Part shown: positions 17,035 to 25,627 of the stretch, piece by piece | Layout of the letters: every line of letters begins with the position of its first letter | Position numbering within the stretch: position 1 is the first letter of the stretch | Origin: UBA6398 sp963644855 | GTDB taxonomy: Bacteria > Bacteroidota > Bacteroidia > Bacteroidales > Bacteroidaceae | Length of the DNA: 64,000 nucleotides | Assembly (NCBI GenBank): GCA_963644855.1 | Contig: CAVIQL010000007.1 | Location: forward strand, 1-64,000 | Direction: 5' to 3' | Notes under the pieces: generated by a model | Databases searched by the model: none | Told to the model about the DNA's origin: nothing | What the model saw: only the letters and a program-made list of their open reading frames with translations | Made by a program: the position numbers and the translations under genes

Positions 17035-18168
17035 ATGCCGGAAAGCAATTTTATAGACTACGCCAAAATCTATTGCCGCTCTGGAAAGGGCGGTGCGGGT
17101 TCTGTGCATCTGCATCGAGCAAAATATCAGCCTAAAGGTGGACCTGATGGTGGCGATGGCGGACGTGGAGGAGACATCTACCTGAGAGGTAACCGCAATT
17201 ATTGGACCCTTATACATTTGCGTTATAAACGTCATATGTATGCGGGCGATGGCGGAAATGGTTCCAAAGATTGCTCTCACGGCAAAGATGGTGCCGATTG
17301 TTATATAGACGTGCCGTGCGGCACGGTGGCTTACGATGCCGATACCGGGCAATATCTTGCAGATGTAACCGAAGACGGGCAGATTGTAAAACTGTTGAAA
17401 GGCGGACGAGGAGGCTTGGGGAATTGGCAGTTCCGCACAGCTACACGACAAACTCCGCGCTTTGCCCAACCGGGTGAGCCTTGCGAAGAAAAAAATGTAG
17501 TTCTGGAATTGAAACTCCTTGCCGACGTAGGACTTGTGGGCTTTCCCAACGCTGGAAAATCAACTCTTATTTCTACATTGTCGGCAGCTCGTCCCAAAAT
17601 AGCAAACTACCCGTTCACAACACTCGAACCAAGTTTGGGAATAGTGAACTACCGCGACGACAAATCGTTTGTTATGGCAGACATTCCTGGTATTATCGAG
17701 GGTGCAAGCCAAGGAAAAGGTTTGGGATTGCGTTTCCTGCGCCACATAGAGCGAAATTCTTTGCTATTGTTCCTTATCCCCATAGATTGCGACGATATCA
17801 ACAAGGAATATGAGGTTTTGCTCAATGAATTGCGGCAGTTCAATCCGCAGATGCTTGACAAACATCGCGTGGTGGCAATAACAAAATGCGACACAGTAGA
17901 TGCCGAAATGGTGGAACTCATAAAGCCGCATGTCAATCTTGATGTTCCTGTGGTTTATATCTCATCTGTTGCCCAAATGGGTATAGACGAATTGAAAGAT
18001 GTGCTTTGGGACGAACTTAATAGCGAAAGCAATAAACTCGAAGCCGTTCAAACGGAACATCTTGTGCATCGTCATCGTGAAGTTTCGCATCTTGCGGGGC
18101 TCGAAGAGGCTGAAGATTCCGTTGATTTGAGTGAGGAGGAAAACGAAGAGGAAGACGACGAGTTTTGA
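17035..18168 (+). CDS. obg: Obg-family GTPase
   Basis: Essential ribosome-associated GTPase acting in large-subunit assembly, 377 residues. The N-terminal Obg fold (~1-158) is glycine-rich (GGDGGRGGDIYLRG, GKDGADCYIDVP). The G domain shows GFPNAGKSTLI (G1), DIPGIIEGASQGKGLGLRFLRHI (G3 and switch II) and TKCD (G4). The C-terminus is a strongly acidic tail (EEENEEEDDEF), common in the family. It starts 21 bases after adk, and its stop codon overlaps the pgeF start (TGATG). Confidence 0.96.
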   Translation: MPESNFIDYAKIYCRSGKGGAGSVHLHRAKYQPKGGPDGGDGGRGGDIYLRGNRNYWTLIHLRYKRHMYAGDGGNGSKDCSHGKDGADCYIDVPCGTVAYDADTGQYLADVTEDGQIVKLLKGGRGGLGNWQFRTATRQTPRFAQPGEPCEEKNVVLELKLLADVGLVGFPNAGKSTLISTLSAARPKIANYPFTTLEPSLGIVNYRDDKSFVMADIPGIIEGASQGKGLGLRFLRHIERNSLLLFLIPIDCDDINKEYEVLLNELRQFNPQMLDKHRVVAITKCDTVDAEMVELIKPHVNLDVPVVYISSVAQMGIDELKDVLWDELNSESNKLEAVQTEHLVHRHREVSHLAGLEEAEDSVDLSEEENEEEDDEF

Positions 18169-18962
18169 TGATGCGAATTCCACGATTACTATGCTATGAT
18201 TTGTCGCCAAAGGTGGTTGCGTTTAGCACAACACGCCATGGGGGATATAGCACGGGTAATTATGGGGAGTTTAATATCAATCTTTATTGCGGCGATAATG
18301 CTGATGCGATAGAACAAAACCGCTCTGCTTTGTGCGCCATGCTTGGAGTGGAGGACAACAACCTTGTTTTTCCGCATCAAACCCATGGTGTGCGTGGTGT
18401 TATTGTTGATTCTGATTTTTTGTCGCTTCCTTCCGAGCAACGTAAAGCGGCTTTAGATGGCTGTGATTACATTGTAACGCAAGAAGAAGGCGTTTGCATC
18501 GGAATATCTACCGCTGATTGTGTTCCGGTGTTGCTTTATAATGAAAAAGAAAACGTTGCAATTGCTGTTCATGCTGGTTGGCGTGGCACATTGCAGCGTA
18601 TTGTTTTTACGGCAATGCGCGAAGTTTCCGGGAGGTTTGAATGCGAGCCAAAAGATTTTAGAGCTGTTATTGGTCCTTCCATATCCCAAGAATCTTTTGA
18701 AGTAGGCGATGAAGTTTACGAGGCTTTCGAGTCGGAAAATTTCGATATGCCGGAAATAGCAAAGCGCATACGGGGCAAATGGCATATTGATTTGTGGAAA
18801 GCAAATGCGATGCAATTGACCGCGGCTGGCGTTTGCGACGAAAACATACGGGTTTGCGGCATTTGTACGTATATAAATCATGCAGATTTCTTTTCGGCCC
18901 GTAGGCTAGGAATCAATTCGGGTAGAATTTTTTCGGGGATTTGCATGAAACATAAACCATGA
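18168..18962 (+). CDS. pgeF: PgeF/YfiH-family protein (laccase-domain; peptidoglycan editing / purine nucleoside phosphorylase family)
   Basis: Multicopper-polyphenol-oxidoreductase-fold protein, ~264 residues. The metal-binding triad is visible: FPHQTHG (His), STADCVPVLL (Cys) and VHAGWRGT (His). Members are reported either to remove wrongly incorporated L-serine from peptidoglycan precursors or to phosphorylise purine nucleosides. Either role fits its neighbours (purine salvage upstream, cell-wall peptidase downstream). The TTG at 18165 lies two codons before a second in-frame ATG; I use the ATG at 18168, whose A is the last base of the obg stop. Confidence 0.9.
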   Translation: MMRIPRLLCYDLSPKVVAFSTTRHGGYSTGNYGEFNINLYCGDNADAIEQNRSALCAMLGVEDNNLVFPHQTHGVRGVIVDSDFLSLPSEQRKAALDGCDYIVTQEEGVCIGISTADCVPVLLYNEKENVAIAVHAGWRGTLQRIVFTAMREVSGRFECEPKDFRAVIGPSISQESFEVGDEVYEAFESENFDMPEIAKRIRGKWHIDLWKANAMQLTAAGVCDENIRVCGICTYINHADFFSARRLGINSGRIFSGICMKHKP

Positions 18963-18969
18963 AAATAAA

Positions 18970-20160
18970 ATGAAACTAAGAAAGATATTATCCTTATTGG
19001 TTGTCGTTGCGATTTTTCTCTCTGCTAATTTGGGGGACAACGACTTTACTCCGGCAGAAAAGCAACAGATAAATGTGGCAACAAAAGGATTGTTTGCAAA
19101 ATCGAAAACTTTTTCGGTGGATTTCGCTTCTTTGAAAGATGACGAATACTCTTTTCCGCTTCCGGTGGGCAAGGCTGAGGCTTCTGTGCGAGGAATTGAT
19201 ATCAAGACAAAGAAGGGTGATGCTGTGAAGGCTATGTTTGCGGGTGTTGTTAGGCTGTCTCGTTCGTTGCCTAATTACGGAAACGTAATTGTGGTGAGAC
19301 ATTCAAATGGTTTGGAGACTGTTTACGGAAACAATGCGCAGAATATGGTTAAGGTAGGCGAGCGTGTGAAAGCGGGGCAGACTATTGCGATTGTTGGTGA
19401 GGGTGGCGAAGAAGCTAAACTTGTTTTCGAAATAATGGTGAACGGTTGTAATATCAATCCGCAAACTCTTGTTTCGTTGAATTCGCATAAACTTCACAAA
19501 CATGTGTTTTCTTTTACTGATTGCGGCAAGAATGTGGCTGTTGAAGTGAGTGATGAGCAGGGCAATGAGGTTGATGAAAACGAAGTTGACGAAGACGAAT
19601 CGGCTGTTGTAGACCTTAATCGTGAACTTACGGCGAGTGAACGTGGGGTGGTGAGTGCAAAAACTCCCGAACTGTTTGCTAATTCAAATACTATCACGAT
19701 AAATTTTGCAGAATACGGCGAAAAAGATTGGTGTTACCCGTTGAAAGACGCCAAGGTTATAAGTCCTTATGGCGGCAAGCGTCGTCATAGCGGTGTAGAC
19801 CTGAAAACAAAGCCCAACGATGATATTACTGCTGTTTTTTCAGGCAAAGTGAGATTTGCAAAAAGCTATGGCGGCTATGGAAATGTGATTGTAATTCGAC
19901 ACGCATCGGGTTTGGAGACTTTGTATTCCCATAATTCAAAAAATCTTGTCAAGGTTGGCGATTGGGTTAAAGCCGGACAGGTAATTGCGCTTACCGGAAG
20001 AACGGGTCGGGCTACCACGGAGCATTGTCATTTTGAGATAAGAATAAACGGACGGGCATATAATCCCGAATTGATATTCGATCATGCCAATCATAGTCTT
20101 AAACGTGTGAAACTGGTGGCAAACAAATCGGGAAAGATATTGGTAAGTCCTGTAAAATAA
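18970..20160 (+). CDS. M23 peptidase with two LytM domains, the first degenerate
   Basis: Exported cell-wall endopeptidase or amidase activator, 396 residues with a signal peptide (ILSLLVVVAIFLSANLGDN). It has two homologous LytM units. The first (~residues 55-165) keeps the fold (GIDIKTKKGD, NYGNVIVVRHSNGLETVYGN, KAGQTIAIVG) but lacks the HxxxD histidine and the HxH pair, so it is probably inactive. The second (~255-385) has RHSGVDLKTK and EHCHFEIRIN, the metal residues H...D and HxH. An acidic linker separates them. It follows pgeF by seven bases and ends the hpt operon. Confidence 0.9.
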   Translation: MKLRKILSLLVVVAIFLSANLGDNDFTPAEKQQINVATKGLFAKSKTFSVDFASLKDDEYSFPLPVGKAEASVRGIDIKTKKGDAVKAMFAGVVRLSRSLPNYGNVIVVRHSNGLETVYGNNAQNMVKVGERVKAGQTIAIVGEGGEEAKLVFEIMVNGCNINPQTLVSLNSHKLHKHVFSFTDCGKNVAVEVSDEQGNEVDENEVDEDESAVVDLNRELTASERGVVSAKTPELFANSNTITINFAEYGEKDWCYPLKDAKVISPYGGKRRHSGVDLKTKPNDDITAVFSGKVRFAKSYGGYGNVIVIRHASGLETLYSHNSKNLVKVGDWVKAGQVIALTGRTGRATTEHCHFEIRINGRAYNPELIFDHANHSLKRVKLVANKSGKILVSPVK

Positions 20161-20257
20161 GTTTTTGGGCGAGCTGCAGGGCGGTAGAAAAGCAGTATCG
20201 AAAGCGTGATTTTTGCCCCGTTGTAACTTATTGTTTTTCAGTCTCTCATGAAAGGCA

Positions 20258-20358
20258 AAATAATAAGGCATCTTTTTTAAACAATATCCGATATTATTTA
20301 AAAAACATCGGATATTGTTTTTACGATATCCGATATCGTATTTTTGATATCTCACAGC
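20258..20358. repeat. 21-bp phased palindromic array
   Basis: Centre bases at 20268, 20289, 20310, 20331 and 20352, exactly 21 bp apart. It begins with AAGGCAT and runs into GATATTATTTAAAAAACATC and related units. It lies between the M23 gene and the nnr promoter; the remaining 100 bases of the gap contain nothing recognised. Confidence 0.85.
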
Positions 20359-20444
20359 TTGGATAAATGCAATTCTTTGTTTTAGGGCAAAGGTTTTCGC
20401 TTTATTTCTAACCATGGAATAGGAATTAAATGACGTGTTTTTCT

Positions 20445-20452
20445 TATTTTTG
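20445..20452 (+). promoter_or_regulatory. -7 box of nnr, implying a leaderless transcript
   Basis: TATTTTTG matches TAnnTTTG and ends only five bases before the nnr ATG at 20458. The start codon position is well supported by family conservation, so the mRNA would start at or within two or so bases of the AUG. Confidence 0.6.
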
Positions 20453-20457
20453 CAGTA

Positions 20458-21993
20458 ATGAAAATTTTCACGTCAAAACAGTTGAAAGAACTTGATGCTT
20501 ATACCATCAAGCATGAACCCATAGATTCTTACGACCTTATGGAACGGGCCGCAAAAGCTATGACCGAGGAAATATTACAACGCTTCGGGACAAATCGCCG
20601 TATCGTTGTTTTTGCAGGTTCGGGCAACAATGGCGGAGACGCTTTGGCTATTGCACGATTGCTTGCTGGTAGCGGTGTAAGCACAGAGGTTTTCCTTTTC
20701 AACATAGGTAGCAAAATAAGCCACGAGTGCGAGAAAAATGCCAAAAGGCTTGACGGCGTGAAAAATGTGAAGTTCACCGAAATCACCACACAGTTTGAAC
20801 CGGTGGCATTGTCGAACAACGATATAATAATCGATGGACTGTTTGGCACAGGATTGAACAAACCTTTGAACGGAGGCTTTGCTGGACTTGTGAGATATAT
20901 CAACAGCCAACCTGCATACGTAATTTCCATCGATGTTCCCTCGGGGCTGATGTGCGAAGACAATTCTTTTAATATCCATCAAAACATAGTTCGCGCCAAT
21001 ATGACGCTTACGGTGGAATTGCCCAAACTTGCTTTTTTCTTTGCCGATATGGCGGGTTATTTGGGCGAAGTAGTTGCCATTCCTATCAATTTGAGCAAGG
21101 AATATATCGATACCACAGCCACGCCTTTCAGCACAATAGGCTGCGAAGATGTGTGTGGAATTTTGAAAAAACGCGATGCCTTTGCCCACAAAGGGACTTT
21201 CGGTCATGCATTTCTTGTTGCCGGCTGCTATGGAATGGCAGGCGCATCAATATTGTCGGGCAAAGCGTGCTTGAGAAGCGGAGTAGGGAAGTTGACAATA
21301 CATGTGCCAAGCTGCAACAAAGACATTTTGCAGCAAACTGTGCCCGAAGCCGTGCTGACAATCGATAGCGGTACGCGGTTTTTCTCGAATGCAGAAAACA
21401 CAATGCCTTATAATGCTGTGGCTATAGGACCAGGGCTCGGACATTTCCATGATACCGACAACGCTTTCATAGAACAAGTGAGAAATTGTGCCGCACCACT
21501 CGTAATAGATGCCGATGGACTCAATATTTTGTCGGAACATAAAAGTTGGATAAGCCAGTTGCCATCTAAAACAATCCTCACTCCTCACCCGGGAGAGTTT
21601 GTGCGTTTGACCGAAAGCGACAACGAATGCTATAAAATGCTTATGAAAGCCCGCGAATTGGCTATGCAGCATCAGTTATACGTTATCCTGAAAGGACATT
21701 ACACCTTTGTAAACACACCTGAGGGACATACCTATATAAACACCTCTGGAAACGCAGGAATGGCAACTGCCGGTAGCGGAGATGTGCTTACCGGAATATT
21801 GCTTTCGCTTTTGGCGCAAGGATATACCCAAGACGAAGCGTGCAGACTCGGAGTTTTTCTTCACGGATTGGCAGGCGATTTGGCTGCAGTGCGCTTAGGA
21901 CAGGAAAGTATGCTCGCTTCGGATATAATAGAAGGCTTGCCAGGAGCATTTCAAAAGCTACACACTCTGAAAGAACACAGAGAAAACCAATAA
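20458..21993 (+). CDS. nnr: bifunctional NAD(P)H-hydrate epimerase / ADP-dependent dehydratase
   Basis: Metabolite-repair enzyme that restores damaged NADH and NADPH, 511 residues, full bifunctional length. The N-terminal epimerase domain (~1-215) begins MKIFTSKQLKELDAYTIK and has FAGSGNNGGDALAIA and DGLFGTGLNKPL. The C-terminal ribokinase-like dehydratase domain (~225-505) has HKGTFGHAFLVAG, LTPHPGEF and the catalytic GSGDVLTGI. The conserved N-terminus fixes the start at 20458. DUF4831 follows 40 bases later, and a hairpin ends the pair. Confidence 0.96.
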   Translation: MKIFTSKQLKELDAYTIKHEPIDSYDLMERAAKAMTEEILQRFGTNRRIVVFAGSGNNGGDALAIARLLAGSGVSTEVFLFNIGSKISHECEKNAKRLDGVKNVKFTEITTQFEPVALSNNDIIIDGLFGTGLNKPLNGGFAGLVRYINSQPAYVISIDVPSGLMCEDNSFNIHQNIVRANMTLTVELPKLAFFFADMAGYLGEVVAIPINLSKEYIDTTATPFSTIGCEDVCGILKKRDAFAHKGTFGHAFLVAGCYGMAGASILSGKACLRSGVGKLTIHVPSCNKDILQQTVPEAVLTIDSGTRFFSNAENTMPYNAVAIGPGLGHFHDTDNAFIEQVRNCAAPLVIDADGLNILSEHKSWISQLPSKTILTPHPGEFVRLTESDNECYKMLMKARELAMQHQLYVILKGHYTFVNTPEGHTYINTSGNAGMATAGSGDVLTGILLSLLAQGYTQDEACRLGVFLHGLAGDLAAVRLGQESMLASDIIEGLPGAFQKLHTLKEHRENQ

Positions 21994-22033
21994 AGCCTAA
22001 AATATAGAAACAAGAACAGAAAATAAGATAAAA

Positions 22034-23104
22034 ATGAACAAAGCGTTTTTAATTTCATGCGTGTTTGCCTTGGCCTCAACCAATCTCATGGCACAAACAG
22101 AGGTTACGACATACACTCCGGGCATTACCACGGAAGGAATAACTTATTATCTGCCGCGAACAGAACTTAGAATTCGCATAACAGCCACATGTGTGAAATA
22201 CACACCCGGAGATTTTCGTCCCTATGCAGAACGTTATCTCCGTTTGAACAATATTCCCAAAGACGCTTCCACTATATGGAAAATCGATGACGTGAAAGTT
22301 TTTACCGTTGGCGTACCCGATGAAACCAAAGTATTCTCTGTGAAACTCGCTTCCAAAACTTCTGCACCTCTCGTGGGACTTACAAAATCGGGAATACTGA
22401 TGTCGATAAATGCACAAGCGCCTGCCGTAGACCCCATTCCCGATATGCCCAAACCAATAGTAAAGAACGACAATCTTAATCCGCGAGATTATATGACACA
22501 AGAGATACTTGCAGCAAGCAGTGTCTCAAAACAGGCAGAACTTACCGCAGCGGAAATTTATGATATACGCGACTCACGTTCCGCTCTCGCAAAAGGAGAG
22601 GCAGACAATATGCCAAAAGACGGAGAACAACTGAAACTGATGATAAACAGTCTCGACTTGCAAGAACGGGCTTTGTTGCAATTGTTCAAAGGTACTCAGA
22701 CGGTTGAAACACGTACTTTCGATTTTGTTTATGTTCCCACCGAAGACAAACAAGATGTACTCTTCCGTTTTTCAAAGAAGCTTGGACCGGTAGCAGCAGA
22801 CAATCTTGCCGGCGAACCAATATATATAAGTATAAAGGATAAGCATACCGTTCCAACACCAACGCCTACCGACAAAAAGAAAAAGGAAATTATGGACGTG
22901 AGATACAATGTTCCATCGGATGTGGACGTTAAAATTTTCGGAGGAGACAAGGTTTTTGTTTCAGCAACCTATCCCATGGGACAATTTGGCAATGTTGAAC
23001 ATCTTGGAGCCGAACTTTTCAATAAAAAGATGGAAACTCAAGTGTTTGTTAACCCTGTAACGGGCGGTATAGACAAATTAAAATTGCCCGAGCCTTCTAA
23101 ATAG
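22034..23104 (+). CDS. DUF4831-family secreted protein
   Basis: Secreted protein of 356 residues with a signal peptide (AFLISCVFALASTNLMAQ). The pattern TYTPGITTEGITYYLPRTEL followed by CVKYTPGDFRPYAERYL is what I associate with DUF4831 of Bacteroidota. Function is unknown. The rest is predicted beta-rich, with a Pro-Thr-Lys stretch (VPTPTPTDKKKKE) near residue 275. The length is usual for the family. It shares the nnr operon. Confidence 0.8.
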   Translation: MNKAFLISCVFALASTNLMAQTEVTTYTPGITTEGITYYLPRTELRIRITATCVKYTPGDFRPYAERYLRLNNIPKDASTIWKIDDVKVFTVGVPDETKVFSVKLASKTSAPLVGLTKSGILMSINAQAPAVDPIPDMPKPIVKNDNLNPRDYMTQEILAASSVSKQAELTAAEIYDIRDSRSALAKGEADNMPKDGEQLKLMINSLDLQERALLQLFKGTQTVETRTFDFVYVPTEDKQDVLFRFSKKLGPVAADNLAGEPIYISIKDKHTVPTPTPTDKKKKEIMDVRYNVPSDVDVKIFGGDKVFVSATYPMGQFGNVEHLGAELFNKKMETQVFVNPVTGGIDKLKLPEPSK

Positions 23105-23126
23105 TATAATGAAATGAAGAATCAAT

Positions 23127-23154
23127 AAGCTGTGGAATGTAAGTTTCACAGCTT
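23127..23154 (+). terminator. hairpin terminator of the nnr-DUF4831 operon
   Basis: AAGCTGTG at 23127-23134 pairs with CACAGCTT at 23147-23154 around a 12-base loop, 22 bases after the stop. The following T tract is weak (AAATTATAATG). Confidence 0.55.
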
Positions 23155-23190
23155 AAATTATAATGTGTAACAACTAAAACAAATAGTGCG

Positions 23191-24162
23191 ATGATTAAGG
23201 TATTAATGGCGGTGAGCCGATGGCTCGCCAATTACACATCGTTTTTTATTATTGGCATAGCAATAATTACATTTTTTCTACCTCATGTTTTCGATTGGGT
23301 AAGGGGAAATACTCAGACGGTGATACTTGGAATCATAATGTTGACAATGGGACTCACTCTGACTACCGAGGATTTCAAAATACTTGCCCACCGTCCGCTT
23401 GATATATTTATCGGTGCAGCAGCACAGTTTATCATTATGCCGGGTGTAGCATACTTGTTGGTGCATGTGTTTCACCTTAATCCCGCAATAGCAATAGGAA
23501 TATTACTCGTAGGGTGCTGCCCAGGCGGCGTTTCGAGTAATATAATGTCGTATTTGTGTCATGGCGATGTTGCTTTTTCGGTTGGTATGACATGCGCGTC
23601 AACTTTGCTCGCACCATTTATGACTCCTTTTCTTATGAAACTTACTGCCGGACAAATTGTAGCGGTTGATGTTGTTGGCATGTTCACAAACATTCTTATC
23701 GTAACCATAATTCCGGTTGCGATAGGTTGCACATTGAATTATTTTTTCAGTAAACGTCCGAGTTTTCCGACGTTGCAGAAAATAATGCCTGGGGTAAGTG
23801 TTGTGTGTCTTGCCATGATTGTGGGTGGAGTAATCTCTACTGTTCACGATTCTTTGATTGCGCATGGATTTATGTTGTTTGTTTGGACATTTGCAGTGGT
23901 TTTCTGTCATAATAGCTTGGGTTATTTACTTGGTTGGTGCGCCGGCTGGCTTGCCAAATTCAATGTAGCAAAGAAACGCACCATTAGTATTGAAGTAGGA
24001 ATGCAGAATGCTGGACTTGCCACTGTATTGGCGGGAAATTTCTTCGCATCTCAACCGCTTGCCGTCTTGCCTTGCGCCATAAGTTGTGTGTGGCATTCCA
24101 TTTCGGGAACTATATTGGCAGGAATATATTTGTGGTGGGATCGTAGGCATGGTGTAAAATGA
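23191..24162 (+). CDS. bile acid:sodium symporter (BASS) family transporter
   Basis: Inner-membrane sodium-coupled symporter, 323 residues, with about ten hydrophobic helices. The family signatures TMGLTLTTEDF (residues ~52-62), GCCPGGVSSNIMSYL (the crossover motif) and the late SIEVGMQNAGLATVLA are present. Substrates in the family include bile acids, pantoate and keto acids, and none can be chosen here. It lies alone between two hairpins. Confidence 0.92.
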   Translation: MIKVLMAVSRWLANYTSFFIIGIAIITFFLPHVFDWVRGNTQTVILGIIMLTMGLTLTTEDFKILAHRPLDIFIGAAAQFIIMPGVAYLLVHVFHLNPAIAIGILLVGCCPGGVSSNIMSYLCHGDVAFSVGMTCASTLLAPFMTPFLMKLTAGQIVAVDVVGMFTNILIVTIIPVAIGCTLNYFFSKRPSFPTLQKIMPGVSVVCLAMIVGGVISTVHDSLIAHGFMLFVWTFAVVFCHNSLGYLLGWCAGWLAKFNVAKKRTISIEVGMQNAGLATVLAGNFFASQPLAVLPCAISCVWHSISGTILAGIYLWWDRRHGVK

Positions 24163-24185
24163 TATTTTGATATCTTAAAGGGATT

Positions 24186-24223
24186 ACGGCAGCAGGTTTT
24201 GTTGGAATAAAACTTGTTGCCGT
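24186..24223 (+). terminator. terminator of the BASS transporter gene
   Basis: Imperfect hairpin ACGGCAGCA...TTGTTGCCGT, with inner GTTTT/AAAAC pairing, followed by TTCTTTTT. Confidence 0.65.
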
Positions 24224-24384
24224 TTCTTTTTGGTAAGTAAAAAACAGAAAACAATACTATTGTATAAGATTTTTTACATAACTTCGCGTTTAGACAACAA
24301 GAAAAATTGTGGGCATTCTTTGTTGCGTGTTTCGCAATGCTTGTTGTGTGGGTGATATTAGAACTTTTTCAAATACCAATAGAT

Positions 24385-25485
24385 ATGAAACGATTAGAAT
24401 CGCTTGATGCGCTCAGAGGATTTGACATGATTTTTATCATGGGCGGCGCTTCTCTTATTGCGGCTATTGCCGCGTTGTTCCCCGACTCGCAAGCGTGGGG
24501 TTTGGTTAGTGAACAAATGGAACATGCTTCGTGGGAAGGATTACGACATCATGATACAATTTTTCCCTTGTTCCTTTTCATAGCGGGAGTAACGTGGCCT
24601 TTTTCTTTGCAAAACCAATTGGACAAAGGCAAATCGCAGTGTGATATTCGTTTGAAGGTAGTGCGTCGTGGCTTGATGCTTGTTTTGCTGGGATTGTTGT
24701 ATAACGGTTTGCTTTATTTTGATTTTGCAAATCTAAGATTTTGTAGTGTTTTGTCGCGTATAGGTTTGGGCTGGATGTTTGGCGCACTTATTTACATGGC
24801 TGTGAAAAACAACAAAATCCGTATTGCTATCGTTGCTGCAATACTTGTTGGCTATTGGTTTGTAATGGCTTTTATACCGGCGCCTGATGCTCCTGTAGGT
24901 ACCGATATATTCAGCAAAGAAGGCTCTATAGCTTGTTGGCTTGACAAGGTTATTCTTGGTGCACATTCTTTCCGTCCTGAATACGATCCCGAAGGTTTGT
25001 TCTCTACAATTCCCGCAATAGGCACAGCATTGCTCGGCATGTTGAGCGGCGAATGGGTGAGAAAAGAAAACGTATCGGGCAACAAAAAAGCTTTAGGTAT
25101 GTTTGTCGCAGGTGTGGCAATGGCTGTAATTGGCTGGTTGTGGAATTTTGTATTCCCAATAAACAAGGCCCTTTGGTCAAGTTCGTTTGTATGCGCTGTG
25201 GCAGGCTATTCGCTTATAATGTTCTCAATATTCTATTACATTATCGACGTTAGAGGCTGGCGCAAATGGGCTAAATTTTTCGTTGTAATAGGTTTAAATT
25301 CCATAACAATATATATGGCGCAGCGTTTCAACCTTCTTGATGGAATACAACACAAGGTTTTTGACGGCTGCATCAATCTTGCTCCGGAAAATCTGCAGAG
25401 AGTAGTCGAGGAAATCTCGTGGATAGCTACATGCTGGCTGTTCTTGTACATACTATATCGCAAACGCATATTCTTGAAAGTATAG
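24385..25485 (+). CDS. DUF5009 / heparan-alpha-glucosaminide N-acetyltransferase-like membrane protein
   Basis: Multi-helix acyltransferase-like membrane protein. The hallmark N-terminus RLESLDALRGFDMIFIMGG follows the ATG at 24385, giving 366 residues. Helices and the motif HHDTIFPLFLFIAGVTWPFS (conserved histidines before the second helix) match the HGSNAT/DUF5009 group, which moves acetyl groups from cytosolic acetyl-CoA to external sugars. Substrate is unknown. The frame is open upstream to a TTG at 24307 and would add a hydrophobic helix (FFVACFAMLVVWVILELF), so a longer form cannot be excluded. A weak box TAACTTCG is at 24279-24286. Confidence 0.85.
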   Translation: MKRLESLDALRGFDMIFIMGGASLIAAIAALFPDSQAWGLVSEQMEHASWEGLRHHDTIFPLFLFIAGVTWPFSLQNQLDKGKSQCDIRLKVVRRGLMLVLLGLLYNGLLYFDFANLRFCSVLSRIGLGWMFGALIYMAVKNNKIRIAIVAAILVGYWFVMAFIPAPDAPVGTDIFSKEGSIACWLDKVILGAHSFRPEYDPEGLFSTIPAIGTALLGMLSGEWVRKENVSGNKKALGMFVAGVAMAVIGWLWNFVFPINKALWSSSFVCAVAGYSLIMFSIFYYIIDVRGWRKWAKFFVVIGLNSITIYMAQRFNLLDGIQHKVFDGCINLAPENLQRVVEEISWIATCWLFLYILYRKRIFLKV

Positions 25486-25542
25486 TGGAATAGACCATTT
25501 GGCTTGACATACAAATTCCCTGTGTAGAAATCTTTAAGGCTT

Positions 25543-25620
25543 TTGCGCAGGGATATTTTTTGCCTTGGGGAAAATGCAATTTGTACATGTTTTTTGGACG
25601 AAGTCGGATATTGTTTTTCG
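25543..25620. repeat. possible decayed 21-bp phased array
   Basis: Candidate centres are at 25564 (TGCcTTGG), 25585 and 25606 (GTCgGATATTGTTTTT), spaced 21 bp. Only the last unit matches the family well. It lies between the convergent DUF5009 and recG genes. Confidence 0.4.
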
Positions 25621-25627
25621 AAGAACG

